A stretch of 64,000 nt of DNA. Source: Xanthocytophaga flava. GTDB taxonomy: Bacteria > Bacteroidota > Bacteroidia > Cytophagales > 172606-1. A program made the translations under genes and the position numbers. Each line of letters opens with the position of its first letter. Within the stretch, counting starts at the first letter, position 1. The stretch covers positions 496,001 to 560,000 of the forward strand of contig NZ_JASJOR010000002.1 in NCBI RefSeq assembly GCF_030068545.1. Reading direction: 5' to 3'. This document shows, piece after piece, positions 16,415 through 26,028 of this stretch. The notes beneath the pieces were generated by a model that had not been told where the DNA came from, ran no database searches, and saw only the letters and a list, made by a program, of their open reading frames with translations.

Positions 16415-17944
16415 CTATCTGATTTTTATGCTATTATTTGTCCATATGCCATTTATTACCCGCATGATAGACAGTGTATTCTCATTTCTCAATTCTACAG
16501 GCAAAAAGGCATCCGGGCAATCCTGATAGCTTACCGGACGCACAAACCGATAGATAGCATCTGTACCTACGGATGTAAACCGGGAGTCTGTAGTAGACGG
16601 GAAAGGTCCGCCATGCTGCATGGATTTACAGACTTCTACCCCTGTGGGAACACCATTATAAATCAGTCGGCCACAACGCTGTATCAACAATTCAGCGATA
16701 TCTGTGTAGTTGCCTAGTTCCTGTTCTGTTCCGAATAAAGTAGCTGTCAGTTGTCCTTTCAGACTGGTAATTACAGCACTTAGCTCCTCTTTGCTTTTAC
16801 ACTTCACAATCAGGGAATAAGGACCAAATACCTCCTCTTTTAATACAGAATTATCAATAAAATCAGATGCTGAAACAGTTGCAATCGCAGGAGTACCAGT
16901 AATATCATCCTCCTGCACCGAAACAACAGTCGCCAATGTTGTAATTCCGTCCTGTGATAAAGCTTCTTTCTTTCTGGTTTTGTAACTGGAAGCGATTCCT
17001 GTATGCAACATCTTTCCACCTGAACCTGCCAGAATTGCGGTTGATAGTCCATCCAGAAACTCATTGAGCCCAGACTCTTCCAGCACCAGTATCAATCCAG
17101 GGTTTGTGCAGAATTGCCCAACTCCAAGCATAATAGAAGATGCCAGTGTAGCAGGCAGGTCTTTTTTGGTCTGCAGCACTTCAGGTAACACAACTACAGG
17201 ATTGATACTTCCCATCTCAGCAAAGAATGGGATAGGTTCTTCCCGCTGATTAGCCAAATCAAACAATGCTTTACCACCTGTATAAGAGCCAGTAAAGGCA
17301 GCTGCTTTGGTGACAGGGTGTAAGATTAACGATTGCCCAGCCTGTATACTATGATCTGCTACATGTTGAAACACATGTTCGGGGACGTTGGATTGTGCAA
17401 TGGCTTTGTTGATAGCTCCCGCTACCAGCAAAGAAGTGCGTGGATGTCCGGGGTGACTCTTTACTACAACAGAACAGCCCGCAGCTAATGCAGAAGCCGT
17501 ATCTCCACCAGCAGTAGAAAATGCCAGCGGGAAATTGCTTGCACCAAAGACAACTACGGGTCCTACAGGTTGCATCATTTTACGCAAATCAGGTTTGGCG
17601 ACCGGTTTTCTATCAGGATCACCCGTGTCAATACTAGCTTGTACCCAATCTCCAGCCTCAAGCAACTTTGCAAATGCCAGAAGCTGTCCCGTTGTGCGGC
17701 CCCTCTCTCCAGTCAATCGTGCCAGTGGGAGATTCGACTCTTCCATAGCGGTTTGGATCAATGTGTCTCCCAGCGCCTCTATCTGAGCAACAATAGCTTT
17801 TAGAAAAGCTGCTTTATCGGATGCACTACATTTGCGGTATGCAAGAAAAGCCTCATGTGCCTGCTGCATTACCAAATCAATATCTTCTGCTATCTGTATC
17901 ATTCCGGTTTCAGTTATTAGGGTGTATAGGTTCATTATAACCAA
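16415..17944 (-). CDS. Aldehyde dehydrogenase (NADP+), 2,5-dioxovalerate dehydrogenase-like
   Basis: A 509-residue ALDH-superfamily enzyme. The catalytic Cys279 is in 'GQFCTNPG' and the general base Glu243 in 'FFAEMGSINPV'. The nucleotide-binding strand reads 'GPVVVFGASNFPLAFSTAGG' with 'VVKSHPGHPRTS' after it. This spacing and the length match the NADP-dependent alpha-ketoglutaric semialdehyde (2,5-dioxovalerate) dehydrogenase subgroup, which completes oxidative pentose, uronate or hydroxyproline breakdown. The start could be the ATG at 17944 or at 17935. A divergent AraC/cupin regulator lies beyond a repeat element. No other pathway gene is adjacent, so the exact substrate is inferred. Confidence 0.9.
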   Translation of the reverse strand: MVIMNLYTLITETGMIQIAEDIDLVMQQAHEAFLAYRKCSASDKAAFLKAIVAQIEALGDTLIQTAMEESNLPLARLTGERGRTTGQLLAFAKLLEAGDWVQASIDTGDPDRKPVAKPDLRKMMQPVGPVVVFGASNFPLAFSTAGGDTASALAAGCSVVVKSHPGHPRTSLLVAGAINKAIAQSNVPEHVFQHVADHSIQAGQSLILHPVTKAAAFTGSYTGGKALFDLANQREEPIPFFAEMGSINPVVVLPEVLQTKKDLPATLASSIMLGVGQFCTNPGLILVLEESGLNEFLDGLSTAILAGSGGKMLHTGIASSYKTRKKEALSQDGITTLATVVSVQEDDITGTPAIATVSASDFIDNSVLKEEVFGPYSLIVKCKSKEELSAVITSLKGQLTATLFGTEQELGNYTDIAELLIQRCGRLIYNGVPTGVEVCKSMQHGGPFPSTTDSRFTSVGTDAIYRFVRPVSYQDCPDAFLPVELRNENTLSIMRVINGIWTNNSIKIR

Positions 17945-17957
17945 TCGAATAGTAAGG

Positions 17958-18209
17958 TTTTAGAGGTTGTCTAAAATTAGTATTAAAAAAGCAAATAGAT
18001 CAGATTTTGTAGCGAGCTAAGTTATTTATCTATAGGCGAAATCGCGGCCTAAAATCTGCCTTTGAAGCTTTCAATCCCTAAGTTCGTGTTCTCACCAACT
18101 TGCATGAGGGGAAACAACTCGTTGGTGATAACACCAACGACGGGCAGAAGGAGCAGCACAAAATCTGCCTTTGAAGCCTTTACGAATAATTTTAGACTAC
18201 CTCTTAAAA
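17958..18209. repeat. Repeat element with TTTTAGAGGT-type inverted ends (family D)
   Basis: The left end 17958-17978 (TTTTAGAGGTTGTCTAAAAT...) is the inverse of the right end 18188-18209 with a one-base indel and a mismatch. Inside are a direct repeat AAAATCTGCCTTTGAAGC (about 18052 and 18162) and the family C palindrome at 18120-18139. The same end sequence recurs as a bare hairpin at 29610-29660. Confidence 0.65.
18120..18139. repeat. Palindrome CGTTGGTGATAACACCAACG (family C)
   Basis: A perfect 8-bp stem with loop ATAA, identical over 20 bases to 6694-6713. It is embedded in the family D element. Confidence 0.75.
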
Positions 18210-18318
18210 CAAATATCTTCTTTTTGGTGATGGTAATCTTTACAGATATTAGCTACCACTAATACTATATTGATCATACTCTTTCATATAACAGAAAAAA
18301 CACATTAATTTAGTATAT

Positions 18319-19182
18319 ATGAAAGTCGTAGCCTTTAAGATACCTAAAACCCACAGAGAAGCTGTTCGTTTGCAAATAGACGACATGCCTCATTTGTATG
18401 ATAAGCTGCATCAGCATCCTGAAATACAAATTGCTCTGATTGAAGAAAGCGAAGGCACCCTCATTGCAGGGGATTATGTAGGAAGGTTCTCGCCAGGAGA
18501 CATTGTAGTCATTGGCTCCAATCTTCCTCACGTCTTTAAAAATGATCCGGAATATTATGATTCACCCACAGGAGCGAAGGCACGTATGATCTCTGTGTTC
18601 TTCGATGAAGACTCCTGGGGCAAGGAATTCTGGTATCTGGCAGAAACGCAACACATCCGTGAATTTCTGAAATATACGAAACGTGGCTTTCTGCTTCACT
18701 CACCATTACAGGAGAAGGCGGCTGTATTTTTACATCAGCTATTGTGCAGCAAAGATATCGAGCGCCTGATTTATTTCTTTCAGCTATTGTCTCTGCTCAG
18801 TCAGGAAAGAAAACATATGCAAAGTCTTTCACTGCATGAACTGAACTATGACATTAAGCGGGGAGAAGAAAAGCGGATGAGTAATATTATTCAGTTTACG
18901 CTGAATGAGTATGGGCGACCGATCACTCTGGAAGAGGTAGCCTCTATTGCCAATATGACAAAAGAGGCCTTCTGCCGTTATTTTAAAGAGCGAACACGCA
19001 AAACCTATGTATCCTTTCTGAATGAAATCCGGATCAGCAATGCCTGTCGCCTGCTGATGGACCCTCAGAAAACAAAGGCATCCATTGCCTGCGAAGTAGG
19101 TTTTAGTAATTTGTCTCACTTTAACCGGATATTTCGAAAGGTAATGGGTCAGACACCTACAGATTATCAGACAAACTTTTAA
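18319..19182 (+). CDS. AraC family regulator with cupin N-terminus
   Basis: A 287-residue regulator. Residues ~15-100 form a cupin sensor ('LHQHPEIQIALIEESEGTL', 'FSPGDIVVIGSNLPHVFKN'). Residues ~185-287 form the AraC DNA-binding domain: 'PITLEEVASIANMTKEAFCR' is the first HTH, 'KASIACEVGFSNLSHFNRIF' the second, followed by 'GQTPTDYQ'. The arrangement is that of sugar-responsive regulators in Bacteroidota. It is divergent from the aldehyde dehydrogenase, with a 252-bp repeat element in the shared intergenic region, so regulation of that gene is plausible but not shown. Confidence 0.93.
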   Translation: MKVVAFKIPKTHREAVRLQIDDMPHLYDKLHQHPEIQIALIEESEGTLIAGDYVGRFSPGDIVVIGSNLPHVFKNDPEYYDSPTGAKARMISVFFDEDSWGKEFWYLAETQHIREFLKYTKRGFLLHSPLQEKAAVFLHQLLCSKDIERLIYFFQLLSLLSQERKHMQSLSLHELNYDIKRGEEKRMSNIIQFTLNEYGRPITLEEVASIANMTKEAFCRYFKERTRKTYVSFLNEIRISNACRLLMDPQKTKASIACEVGFSNLSHFNRIFRKVMGQTPTDYQTNF

Positions 19183-19201
19183 TGAAATAGCAATCTGCCT
19201 G

Positions 19202-19378
19202 CTACTGTTTAGGTGTGATCTGAAAGCTTTTCTCGCTTTTCTGATTCAGAATTGCCTCTATTTCATATAAACCAGATCGGTTTGCTATGAATAACCGTAC
19301 TTTATCTCCTGACTTACCAGCGGCCAGGAGTTCTTTTAACATAGTAGCAGTAGCCATCTTTCCATTCTCATCTATTGC
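19202..19378 (-). pseudogene. C-terminal remnant of a PDZ-domain peptidase (M61-like)
   Basis: A minus-strand open stretch of 58 codons follows a TAA and has no start codon at its head. It reads 'AIDENGKMATATMLKELLAA', then 'GDKVRLFIANRSGLYEIE' and ends 'SEKSFQITPKQ'. This is the pattern of the C-terminal PDZ-like end of M61 glycyl aminopeptidases of Bacteroidota, which finish with '...F.ITP'. The catalytic part is missing. It lies directly behind a permease gene and a peptidase gene, which fits loss of a third peptide-use gene. The family assignment is tentative; the truncation is clear. Confidence 0.5.
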
Positions 19379-19408
19379 TTAGAGGTTATACATATAGACA
19401 GATAAACT

Positions 19409-20848
19409 TCAAGCATTTACACGTTCTTTCTGTTTCTTATTCATGACCAGATAGTAAACCGGTATACCCAACAAAATGATAGCCAATCCGGGTAAGGTAA
19501 AGCTGGTCTCAACAATCAGTAACAATACAGCTAAACCTGTTGCCACCAGTATGTATACAGCAGGCAGTACAGGATATCCGAAAGCCTTATAGGAACGAGG
19601 GACATCTGGCTGTTTTTTACGTAAAATGTAAATACCCAGGATAGTCAGTACATAAAAAATAAGTACCCCAAAAATTACCAATGCCAGCAAGTCATTATAT
19701 TTTCCTGTCAGACATAACAAAGAAGCCCAGATACATTGTAGCCACAGACTATATTCAGGAACCTGGTGTTTATTGAGTGTACCTGCCTTCGCAAAAAACA
19801 ACCGATCTTTTGCCATCGTATAATAAACCCTTGCTCCTGCCAGAATCAATCCATTGTTGCATCCAAAGGTGGAGATCATAATCATGACGGCAATGATAAT
19901 AGTACCTTTCGCACCAAAGATATGTTCGGCAGCTACCACCCCAATCCGATCACTTTTAGCAAAAGCAATCTCCTGCATAGGCACCACAGCCAGATACATG
20001 ATATTCGTTAGTACATAGACAATAGTTACGATTACTGTACCCAGAAAGAGGCTTAACCCAATATTTCGCTGAGGATTTTTTACTTCTCCCGCAATAAAAG
20101 TGATGTTGTGCCAGGAGTCACTGGAAAACAAGGTTCCTTTCATGGCAATGGCTATTACACCCAGCGATGCCACACCTGTTACAGCAGATTGGATCATCTC
20201 TCCATTGGTCAACGTCAGTTCAGAGAGCTTCCACGCATTCTGCCAGTTGGCATTCCAAACCTCCGCATCAGCTCCCCAGATAAAGCCGAAAACAATCAAC
20301 CCAAACAATGAAATAAGTTTTACCATTGTCAAAAATGTCTGTATGAATACACCATTTTTTACCCCTTTGCTATTTAAAAAGGTAAGCAGTACAATAACGC
20401 CAATGGACGTTAGCTGTGCGGCTGTAATATGTAATCCTCCCAACTCTATCAGATGATTGTCTTCACTTACTACCGGAATCAGATAGGAAGTAAACTTGGC
20501 AAAAGCCACTCCAACGGCAGCAATAGTCCCTGTTTGAATTACTGTAAAAAATGCCCATCCATATAAAAAGCCAACCAGTGGATTATACGCTTCCTTCAAA
20601 TAAATATATTGTCCGCCAGCCTTGGGAAACATAGCTGAAAGTTCACCATAACTTAGTGCGGCAATGATGGTAACAACTCCGGCAAGCACCCACATGGCAA
20701 TCAAATAGCCAGCCCCTCCCACATTACGGGCGATTTCGCTGCTAACAATAAAAATTCCGGAGCCAATCATGGAGCCTGCTACAATCATAGTAGCATCCAA
20801 CAGGTCTAATCTGGGTTTAAATCCGTTTTCTGATGATTCTTCTTTCAT
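19409..20848 (-). CDS. APC-superfamily amino acid permease
   Basis: A 479-residue membrane protein with 12 predicted helices. The first helix has the APC signature 'LLDATMIVAGSMIGSGIFIV' with the unwound Gly-Ser-Gly motif that binds the substrate amino group, and helix 2-3 reads 'ALSYGELSAMFPKAGGQYIY' as in the LAT/AAE groups. It should import or exchange amino acids across the inner membrane. The gene starts 40 bp after the peptidase stop on the same strand, so peptide cleavage and amino-acid uptake are probably co-expressed. Confidence 0.93.
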   Translation of the reverse strand: MKEESSENGFKPRLDLLDATMIVAGSMIGSGIFIVSSEIARNVGGAGYLIAMWVLAGVVTIIAALSYGELSAMFPKAGGQYIYLKEAYNPLVGFLYGWAFFTVIQTGTIAAVGVAFAKFTSYLIPVVSEDNHLIELGGLHITAAQLTSIGVIVLLTFLNSKGVKNGVFIQTFLTMVKLISLFGLIVFGFIWGADAEVWNANWQNAWKLSELTLTNGEMIQSAVTGVASLGVIAIAMKGTLFSSDSWHNITFIAGEVKNPQRNIGLSLFLGTVIVTIVYVLTNIMYLAVVPMQEIAFAKSDRIGVVAAEHIFGAKGTIIIAVMIMISTFGCNNGLILAGARVYYTMAKDRLFFAKAGTLNKHQVPEYSLWLQCIWASLLCLTGKYNDLLALVIFGVLIFYVLTILGIYILRKKQPDVPRSYKAFGYPVLPAVYILVATGLAVLLLIVETSFTLPGLAIILLGIPVYYLVMNKKQKERVNA

Positions 20849-20888
20849 ATATGAGGTAAGGTTAAGTTGTTTGTTTCACAATCAAGGA

Positions 20889-23150
20889 TTATTCATTGAT
20901 ATCATCTTTGGGTTCCTGATGGAGGAGATGATGAATAAAGAAATTCCAACGTTTATGATCAACATAGCGGGAATAAGCCTCCGGATAGCCATGATGCGCA
21001 CTGGGAATAATCAACAGATCAAAGTTTTTGTTGGCCTTAATTAACGCTTCACTCAGCTTGAACGTAGCAGACGGATTTACATTTTCATCAATACCTCCAT
21101 GAATTAACAGTAGTTTTCCTTTTAAACGGGGTGCCATAGTCACATTGGATTGCTGGTGATAAGCGGAGTCTACAGGCCAGCCCATATACATTTCAGGCCA
21201 CCAGTCTTTCTCCATCCGGTGGTCATGGTCTGCCGATTGTGAAACAGCTACTTTATAACATTCCGGAAACTGCATCAAGGCATGGGCCGCATCATATCCT
21301 CCAGCCGAATGACCAAAAATGCCAACCCGTGATGTATCGACCCATTTGTATCGCTGCCCTAACTGCTGAATAGCCAGCACATGATCTGCCAGCCCATACC
21401 CCAGCTTGCGATATGACCAGTTATGAAAAGCCTTAGAACGTCCGGCAGAACCCAGTCCATCAACAGACATCACAATAAAGCCCATTTCTGCCAGTGGCTG
21501 GTTCCAGGTAAATACAGCTTTCTTAAAGCTATTGGGAAATACATTGGTTTGAGGACCTGTATAGCTATAATCAATAATAGGATATTGAGTCTTTTTGTTA
21601 AAATGGGTAGGCTTCCACATGGCTCCATAAATTGGGGTTTTTCCATCCCGGGCTACCGCTTCAAACACCTCCGGAAAATACCAGCCTGTAGCCAGCAAAT
21701 CTTTGATATCTGCACTATCTATTCTGGACAACAAATTGCCTGTATGTAAATCCCGCAATACAGAAACGGTTGGTTGAGTAGCAGAGGAATAGTTATCTAC
21801 AAAAAAGTTTTTCTCTGGTGACAGTACTACTTCATGGTGGGCTATTTCGGGTGTAAGCAGCTTGAGGTTGTTGCCATCAAAACTTATCTGATATAAAAAG
21901 TCAAAATAAGGATTGGCACCTTTCTCTTTGCCGGCAGCCGTAAAGTAGATTAGCTTTTGTTTTTCATCTACTTCAACAATCTGTTTTACCACAAACGCCC
22001 CCTTAGTCAATGCACTGAGTTTTCCTGTTGTCCAATCCAGTTTATAGAGTTGATTCCATCCAGTGCGTTCAGAAGTAAGCAAAGCAAATCCCTTTTCTTC
22101 CAGTAAACGAAAATCCATGCCTTCCACAAAGGTCTCGTTGATCTCTGCCCACATCAGAGTCACTTTGCCTGTAGCAGGATCAACTTTTATTACATCCATC
22201 TGTTTATACCCCCGATGGTGATACAAATCATACAGGTAATCCCCTTTCTGACTCCACCTGAGCGAGTTCCAGATAAAATACGGCAATGGAGGAACAGCAA
22301 CCTTAGCCATCTTCCTGGTTGCGACATCAAAGACTACCGGAATCATGTGAACGATATTGGTATCACCCGGAGAGCCACGGTAATACGACAACACCCGAGG
22401 CCGATACAGGGAATCAACCGACCAATCCAACAGATGCATTTTCCGGGCATTGCGGACATCCAGAATCTGCGTCATGATTTTCTTGCTATCAGGTGACCAG
22501 GATGCTGTTAAATGTACAGGACGCGCTTGGCATTCTCCTACCAGAATATCATCCCAGGACAGATACTCACCATACGCATAATTATCATATCCGTCTTTTG
22601 TGAGTGCAATAGGTTCACCACCTTTTGTAGACTGGAGATACATATTATGGTCTTTGGTAAAGGTGACCCAGTTGCCATCAGGTGATGTTATTCTGTTTTC
22701 TTCTCTGGAAGTTTTTGGAGTAGCAGGAGCAGAAACAATCTGATAGGTTTGCAAGTCTGCCTCATAACGCCTGGATTCAACCTGAAAAGTAATCTGAGTA
22801 GGAGATTTCCATTCCAGATCTTTAATAGAGAGAGTTTGTGCAGTTATTGCTTTGCCTACACCAGCTAATGCCTGAGCCAGCTTCTGATGATCAAATGCCA
22901 GTGTACGCTGATATCCGGGAGTACTTACTTTGTAATACTGCTCTCCTTCACGGGTATTGGCCTGATACCAAAAACCAGATCCATCGGTCAACCAATGGGG
23001 TTGCACTTCCAGATGGAAAATCTTTTTACTGATGTTTTTACGATAAAAACTTTCTGCACGTGTATAGTCTGCTTTAGTTATCTGGCATGTAGCCGAACTA
23101 CCAGCTAGCAGGCTATACAAACCAGCAAGTGATAAAATAAAATTCTTCAC
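20889..23150 (-). CDS. Dipeptidyl peptidase IV-type serine peptidase (S9 family)
   Basis: A 753-residue exported peptidase. A signal peptide (residues ~1-21, 'LAGLYSLLAGSSATCQ') is followed by the beta-propeller DPPIV N-terminal domain (about 90-490) and the alpha/beta-hydrolase domain. The catalytic triad is Ser615 in 'GIFGHSAGGYD', Asp688 in 'HGGIDENV' and a His at 719-720 in 'SAHHGY'. The propeller lacks an obvious Glu-Glu pair, so strict X-Pro dipeptidyl specificity is not certain. It acts in the periplasm or at the surface on peptides. The amino acid permease follows 40 bp downstream. Confidence 0.92.
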   Translation of the reverse strand: MKNFILSLAGLYSLLAGSSATCQITKADYTRAESFYRKNISKKIFHLEVQPHWLTDGSGFWYQANTREGEQYYKVSTPGYQRTLAFDHQKLAQALAGVGKAITAQTLSIKDLEWKSPTQITFQVESRRYEADLQTYQIVSAPATPKTSREENRITSPDGNWVTFTKDHNMYLQSTKGGEPIALTKDGYDNYAYGEYLSWDDILVGECQARPVHLTASWSPDSKKIMTQILDVRNARKMHLLDWSVDSLYRPRVLSYYRGSPGDTNIVHMIPVVFDVATRKMAKVAVPPLPYFIWNSLRWSQKGDYLYDLYHHRGYKQMDVIKVDPATGKVTLMWAEINETFVEGMDFRLLEEKGFALLTSERTGWNQLYKLDWTTGKLSALTKGAFVVKQIVEVDEKQKLIYFTAAGKEKGANPYFDFLYQISFDGNNLKLLTPEIAHHEVVLSPEKNFFVDNYSSATQPTVSVLRDLHTGNLLSRIDSADIKDLLATGWYFPEVFEAVARDGKTPIYGAMWKPTHFNKKTQYPIIDYSYTGPQTNVFPNSFKKAVFTWNQPLAEMGFIVMSVDGLGSAGRSKAFHNWSYRKLGYGLADHVLAIQQLGQRYKWVDTSRVGIFGHSAGGYDAAHALMQFPECYKVAVSQSADHDHRMEKDWWPEMYMGWPVDSAYHQQSNVTMAPRLKGKLLLIHGGIDENVNPSATFKLSEALIKANKNFDLLIIPSAHHGYPEAYSRYVDHKRWNFFIHHLLHQEPKDDINE

Positions 23151-24050
23151 TGATTAGGATTGATAAGTGGTTGTTAGAGTCATTACAAAAATGCTGAGAG
23201 ATGAAATCAAAACTCCTGACATTTCACTGATAATCAAGACATGGTTTATTCTTCCTGCCTTTCGCAAAAGGTTCTGGTTTTCTCAAGCCCTGTGATTCGC
23301 TATAAATTTCACATTTCAGTGATTTGTACTCTTGTATAATTTCATATAGCTTTATCAAAAGTAAGTTTCAATTCAGAAAAGGTGTGACACTAAAATTAAC
23401 AAACCCTAATGCAATATTGATAAATAGAACAATCACCAACATATTAACTCACAAAACCAAGAAAAGACAACAACTTAATTTTACAAAGCAGAAATTTTAC
23501 AAAATTTTCAACTGACACACCCAATAGAAACCTCCTAAAAACAAGTAATTACCATAGTATCAATAGAAATATATCTCTCTGACTTTTAAACAGATACATT
23601 ATTTAATTCAACTATTCGATTAGTAATTCTTACGTATAGACCACTAACTACCCTATCTCTGGAAAATAATAATTCACTCACGTTACTACTGGCAGGCCCA
23701 CTTTGTACTTTTTTGATGTAAGTATGTATGCAGATTAAGCATAAAATAGGCGGAGATAATAACAAAACATTTATAGGCTTAAAAAGGAACCATTCTTAGT
23801 AAAGAATACTTATCTTTCTGGTGGTTACCTAATAAGTCCAGACATAACTAAGCTATGATATAAATGATTTCTATTTGTTTGATACAACCTTCTGTCTATT
23901 AGATTAATCCTAGTGAGGCGAAATAGGATATCAGAAATAATCAAATAGGATAATTTATTTATTACAACGGAATAATACAATAAAAAACAATTTATAGTTC
24001 TTATTTTTGCTACGTTATCAAGGACCATACATTTTCTACGTAATGAGGTT
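23151..24050. other. Intergenic region upstream of mqo, no gene identified
   Basis: About 900 bp, strongly A+T-rich, with no open frame of recognisable family. It must hold the divergent promoters of the peptidase and of mqo; a possible -7 box for the latter is listed at 24002. Confidence 0.45.
24002..24009 (+). promoter_or_regulatory. Possible -7 promoter box (TAnnTTTG) of mqo
   Basis: TATTTTTG fits the Bacteroidota -7 consensus 42 bp before the mqo ATG. No -33 TTG is visible at the usual spacing. Confidence 0.35.
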
Positions 24051-25568
24051 ATGAAAAAGAGTCGTTCTTCAGAAAAATCACCTGACGTTGTATTGATCGG
24101 CGCCGGGATTATGAGTGCCACACTAGGCGTATTGCTTAAAGAGTTACAACCTAATTTAACTATTGAGATATTTGAGAGGTTGGATGTGGCGGCGGCAGAA
24201 AGTTCCGATGCATGGAACAATGCAGGGACAGGACATTCTGCGTTTTGCGAATTAAATTATACACCAGAACTTCCGGATGGGTCTGTTGAGATCATAAAAG
24301 CAATTAAGATTGCTGAGTCTTTTGAAGTATCCAAGCAGTTCTGGGCCTATCTGGTTGAAAAAAACTTTCTTCGTTCTGCACCTGAATTTATACGCACTAT
24401 CCCACATATGAGCTTTGTATGGGGCCAGGATAACGTTAATTACCTCAAAAAACGCTACGACGCACTACAAACCAATCACCTGTTTAAGGGAATGGAATAT
24501 ACTGAAGATCCTCAGCTAATCGAGGAATGGATTCCATTAGCCATGGAAGGTCGTGACCGCTCACAAAAAGTGGCAGCTACCCGGATGGAGATTGGTACAG
24601 ATGTAAACTTCGGAGCTCTGACACGTTGTATGTTTGAGCAGCTACAAAAGATGGATGGGGTGAACATGCACTTCAACCATGATGTAAAAGACCTGGATCG
24701 TGATAGTGATGGAAGTTGGAAAGTGAAGGTAAAAGATCTGGGTACTGGTCAGAAGAGAACGTTAAAGACTAAGTTTGTATTCATTGGTGCAGGAGGTGGT
24801 ACATTACATCTTCTGGAAAAATCAGATATTCCGGAAGGAAAAGGATTCGGAGGTTTCCCTGTGAGTGGACAATGGCTTAAATGTACCAATCCGGAGATTA
24901 TTAAGAAACATCATGCCAAAGTATATGGCAAAGCAGCTGTAGGTTCACCTCCTATGTCTGTACCTCACCTGGATACCCGTATGATTGATGGCAAACAGGC
25001 GTTGTTGTTTGGACCCTATGCAGGTTTCTCAACCAAGTTCCTGAAAAACGGTTCATACTTTGATCTGCCACGTTCTATCCGGATCAATAACATCCGTCCA
25101 ATGCTGGCTGCCGGAATTCATAATATTCCTCTTACCAAGTATTTGATTGATCAGGTACGTCAGTCGCCGGAAGATCGTCTGGAAGCGCTGAAAGAATACT
25201 TCCCTGAAGCCAAAATGGAAGACTGGGAACTGGAAATTGCCGGACAACGTGTACAGGTAATTAAGAAAGATGAAAAGAAAGGTGGCGTACTGGAATTCGG
25301 AACCGAAATGGTAAGTGCCGCTGACGGAAGTCTTGCAGCACTGCTTGGTGCCTCTCCAGGAGCCTCTACTACAGTATCTATCATGCTTACGATGCTTCAG
25401 CGTTGTTTCAAACAACAGATCATGAGCGAAGAATGGCAGACTAAGCTGAAACAAATGATTCCATCCTATGGCCTTTCATTGGCAAAAGATGAAGAACTTG
25501 CTGAAAGTATTCGGGCTCAAACCAGTGAAGTACTGGATTTGAATAATCCTGAAACTGTGATTAGCTAA
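24051..25568 (+). CDS. mqo: Malate:quinone oxidoreductase
   Basis: A 505-residue FAD-dependent enzyme that oxidises L-malate to oxaloacetate and passes electrons to quinone; it works at the inner face of the membrane in the citric acid cycle. The FAD dinucleotide-binding motif 'VVLIGAGIMSATLGVLL' is at residues 13-29. Family blocks 'AWNNAGTGHSAFCELNYTP', 'VKTKFVFIGAGGG'-like ('KTKFVFIGAGGGTLHLL'), 'GFPVSGQWL', 'LLFGPYAGFSTKFLK' and 'LGASPGASTTVSIML' match Mqo along the whole length. The length is normal. It is a single-gene unit with its own terminator. Confidence 0.97.
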   Translation: MKKSRSSEKSPDVVLIGAGIMSATLGVLLKELQPNLTIEIFERLDVAAAESSDAWNNAGTGHSAFCELNYTPELPDGSVEIIKAIKIAESFEVSKQFWAYLVEKNFLRSAPEFIRTIPHMSFVWGQDNVNYLKKRYDALQTNHLFKGMEYTEDPQLIEEWIPLAMEGRDRSQKVAATRMEIGTDVNFGALTRCMFEQLQKMDGVNMHFNHDVKDLDRDSDGSWKVKVKDLGTGQKRTLKTKFVFIGAGGGTLHLLEKSDIPEGKGFGGFPVSGQWLKCTNPEIIKKHHAKVYGKAAVGSPPMSVPHLDTRMIDGKQALLFGPYAGFSTKFLKNGSYFDLPRSIRINNIRPMLAAGIHNIPLTKYLIDQVRQSPEDRLEALKEYFPEAKMEDWELEIAGQRVQVIKKDEKKGGVLEFGTEMVSAADGSLAALLGASPGASTTVSIMLTMLQRCFKQQIMSEEWQTKLKQMIPSYGLSLAKDEELAESIRAQTSEVLDLNNPETVIS

Positions 25569-25599
25569 ATAAGATATATAGAATATATTTCAATTAAAT

Positions 25600-25634
25600 C
25601 AGAGCCTGCGCTTTTTCAAAAAGTGTAGGCTCTG
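25600..25634 (+). terminator. Terminator of mqo
   Basis: Arms CAGAGCCTGCGCTTTTT and AAAAAGTGTAGGCTCTG pair over 17 positions, two of them G-U in RNA, with a 1-nt loop extended by the A/T part. It lies 32 bp after the stop and is followed by a T-rich tail. The stem design resembles the internal hairpins of repeat family A. Confidence 0.75.
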
Positions 25635-25803
25635 GTGTTTATAGAGTACCTCTTGTTTTATTCTATCAGATTCCTCTCTTCCAGAAAGTAGCATCTCCTT
25701 TTTTTATCCTTCTGAAGGAATTATTTATTTTCTTTCTATCTTACTGAAAGGTCTATTACCTTTTTCCTCATGAAAGTCTTTCTCTTTTTCTTATTTATTT
25801 TAT

Positions 25804-25916
25804 TGTCCTTCTGAAAGAATCTTGTGACAAATAGAGTCATGCTTGGGTTTTGAGAAAAGAATTATTTCCAAATCCATAGACCGCCGGTCTTGCCACGAGT
25901 TCCTTCCAGGAGGACA
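25804..25916. repeat. Short inverted-end repeat family B, copy 2
   Basis: A 113-bp element with the same ends and interior as 6835-6948: it begins TGTCCTTCTGAAAGAATCTT, has CCGCCGGTCTTGCCACGAG inside and ends in AGGAGGACA. Partial end-like sequences (CTTCCAGGAGGACA near 25952, ATCCTTCTGAAGGAAT near 25706) flank it, so 25680-26000 may be a nested or decayed cluster. Confidence 0.78.
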
Positions 25917-26028
25917 GGGAGGGAAAACAAAAAGAGGGTGCTCCTTCCAGGAGGACAAAAAGGGAAGAATCCTTTTCAGAAAAATGACGAAAAATTAGAG
26001 TTCATTTCAGGAAAAAAGAAAGCCATAT

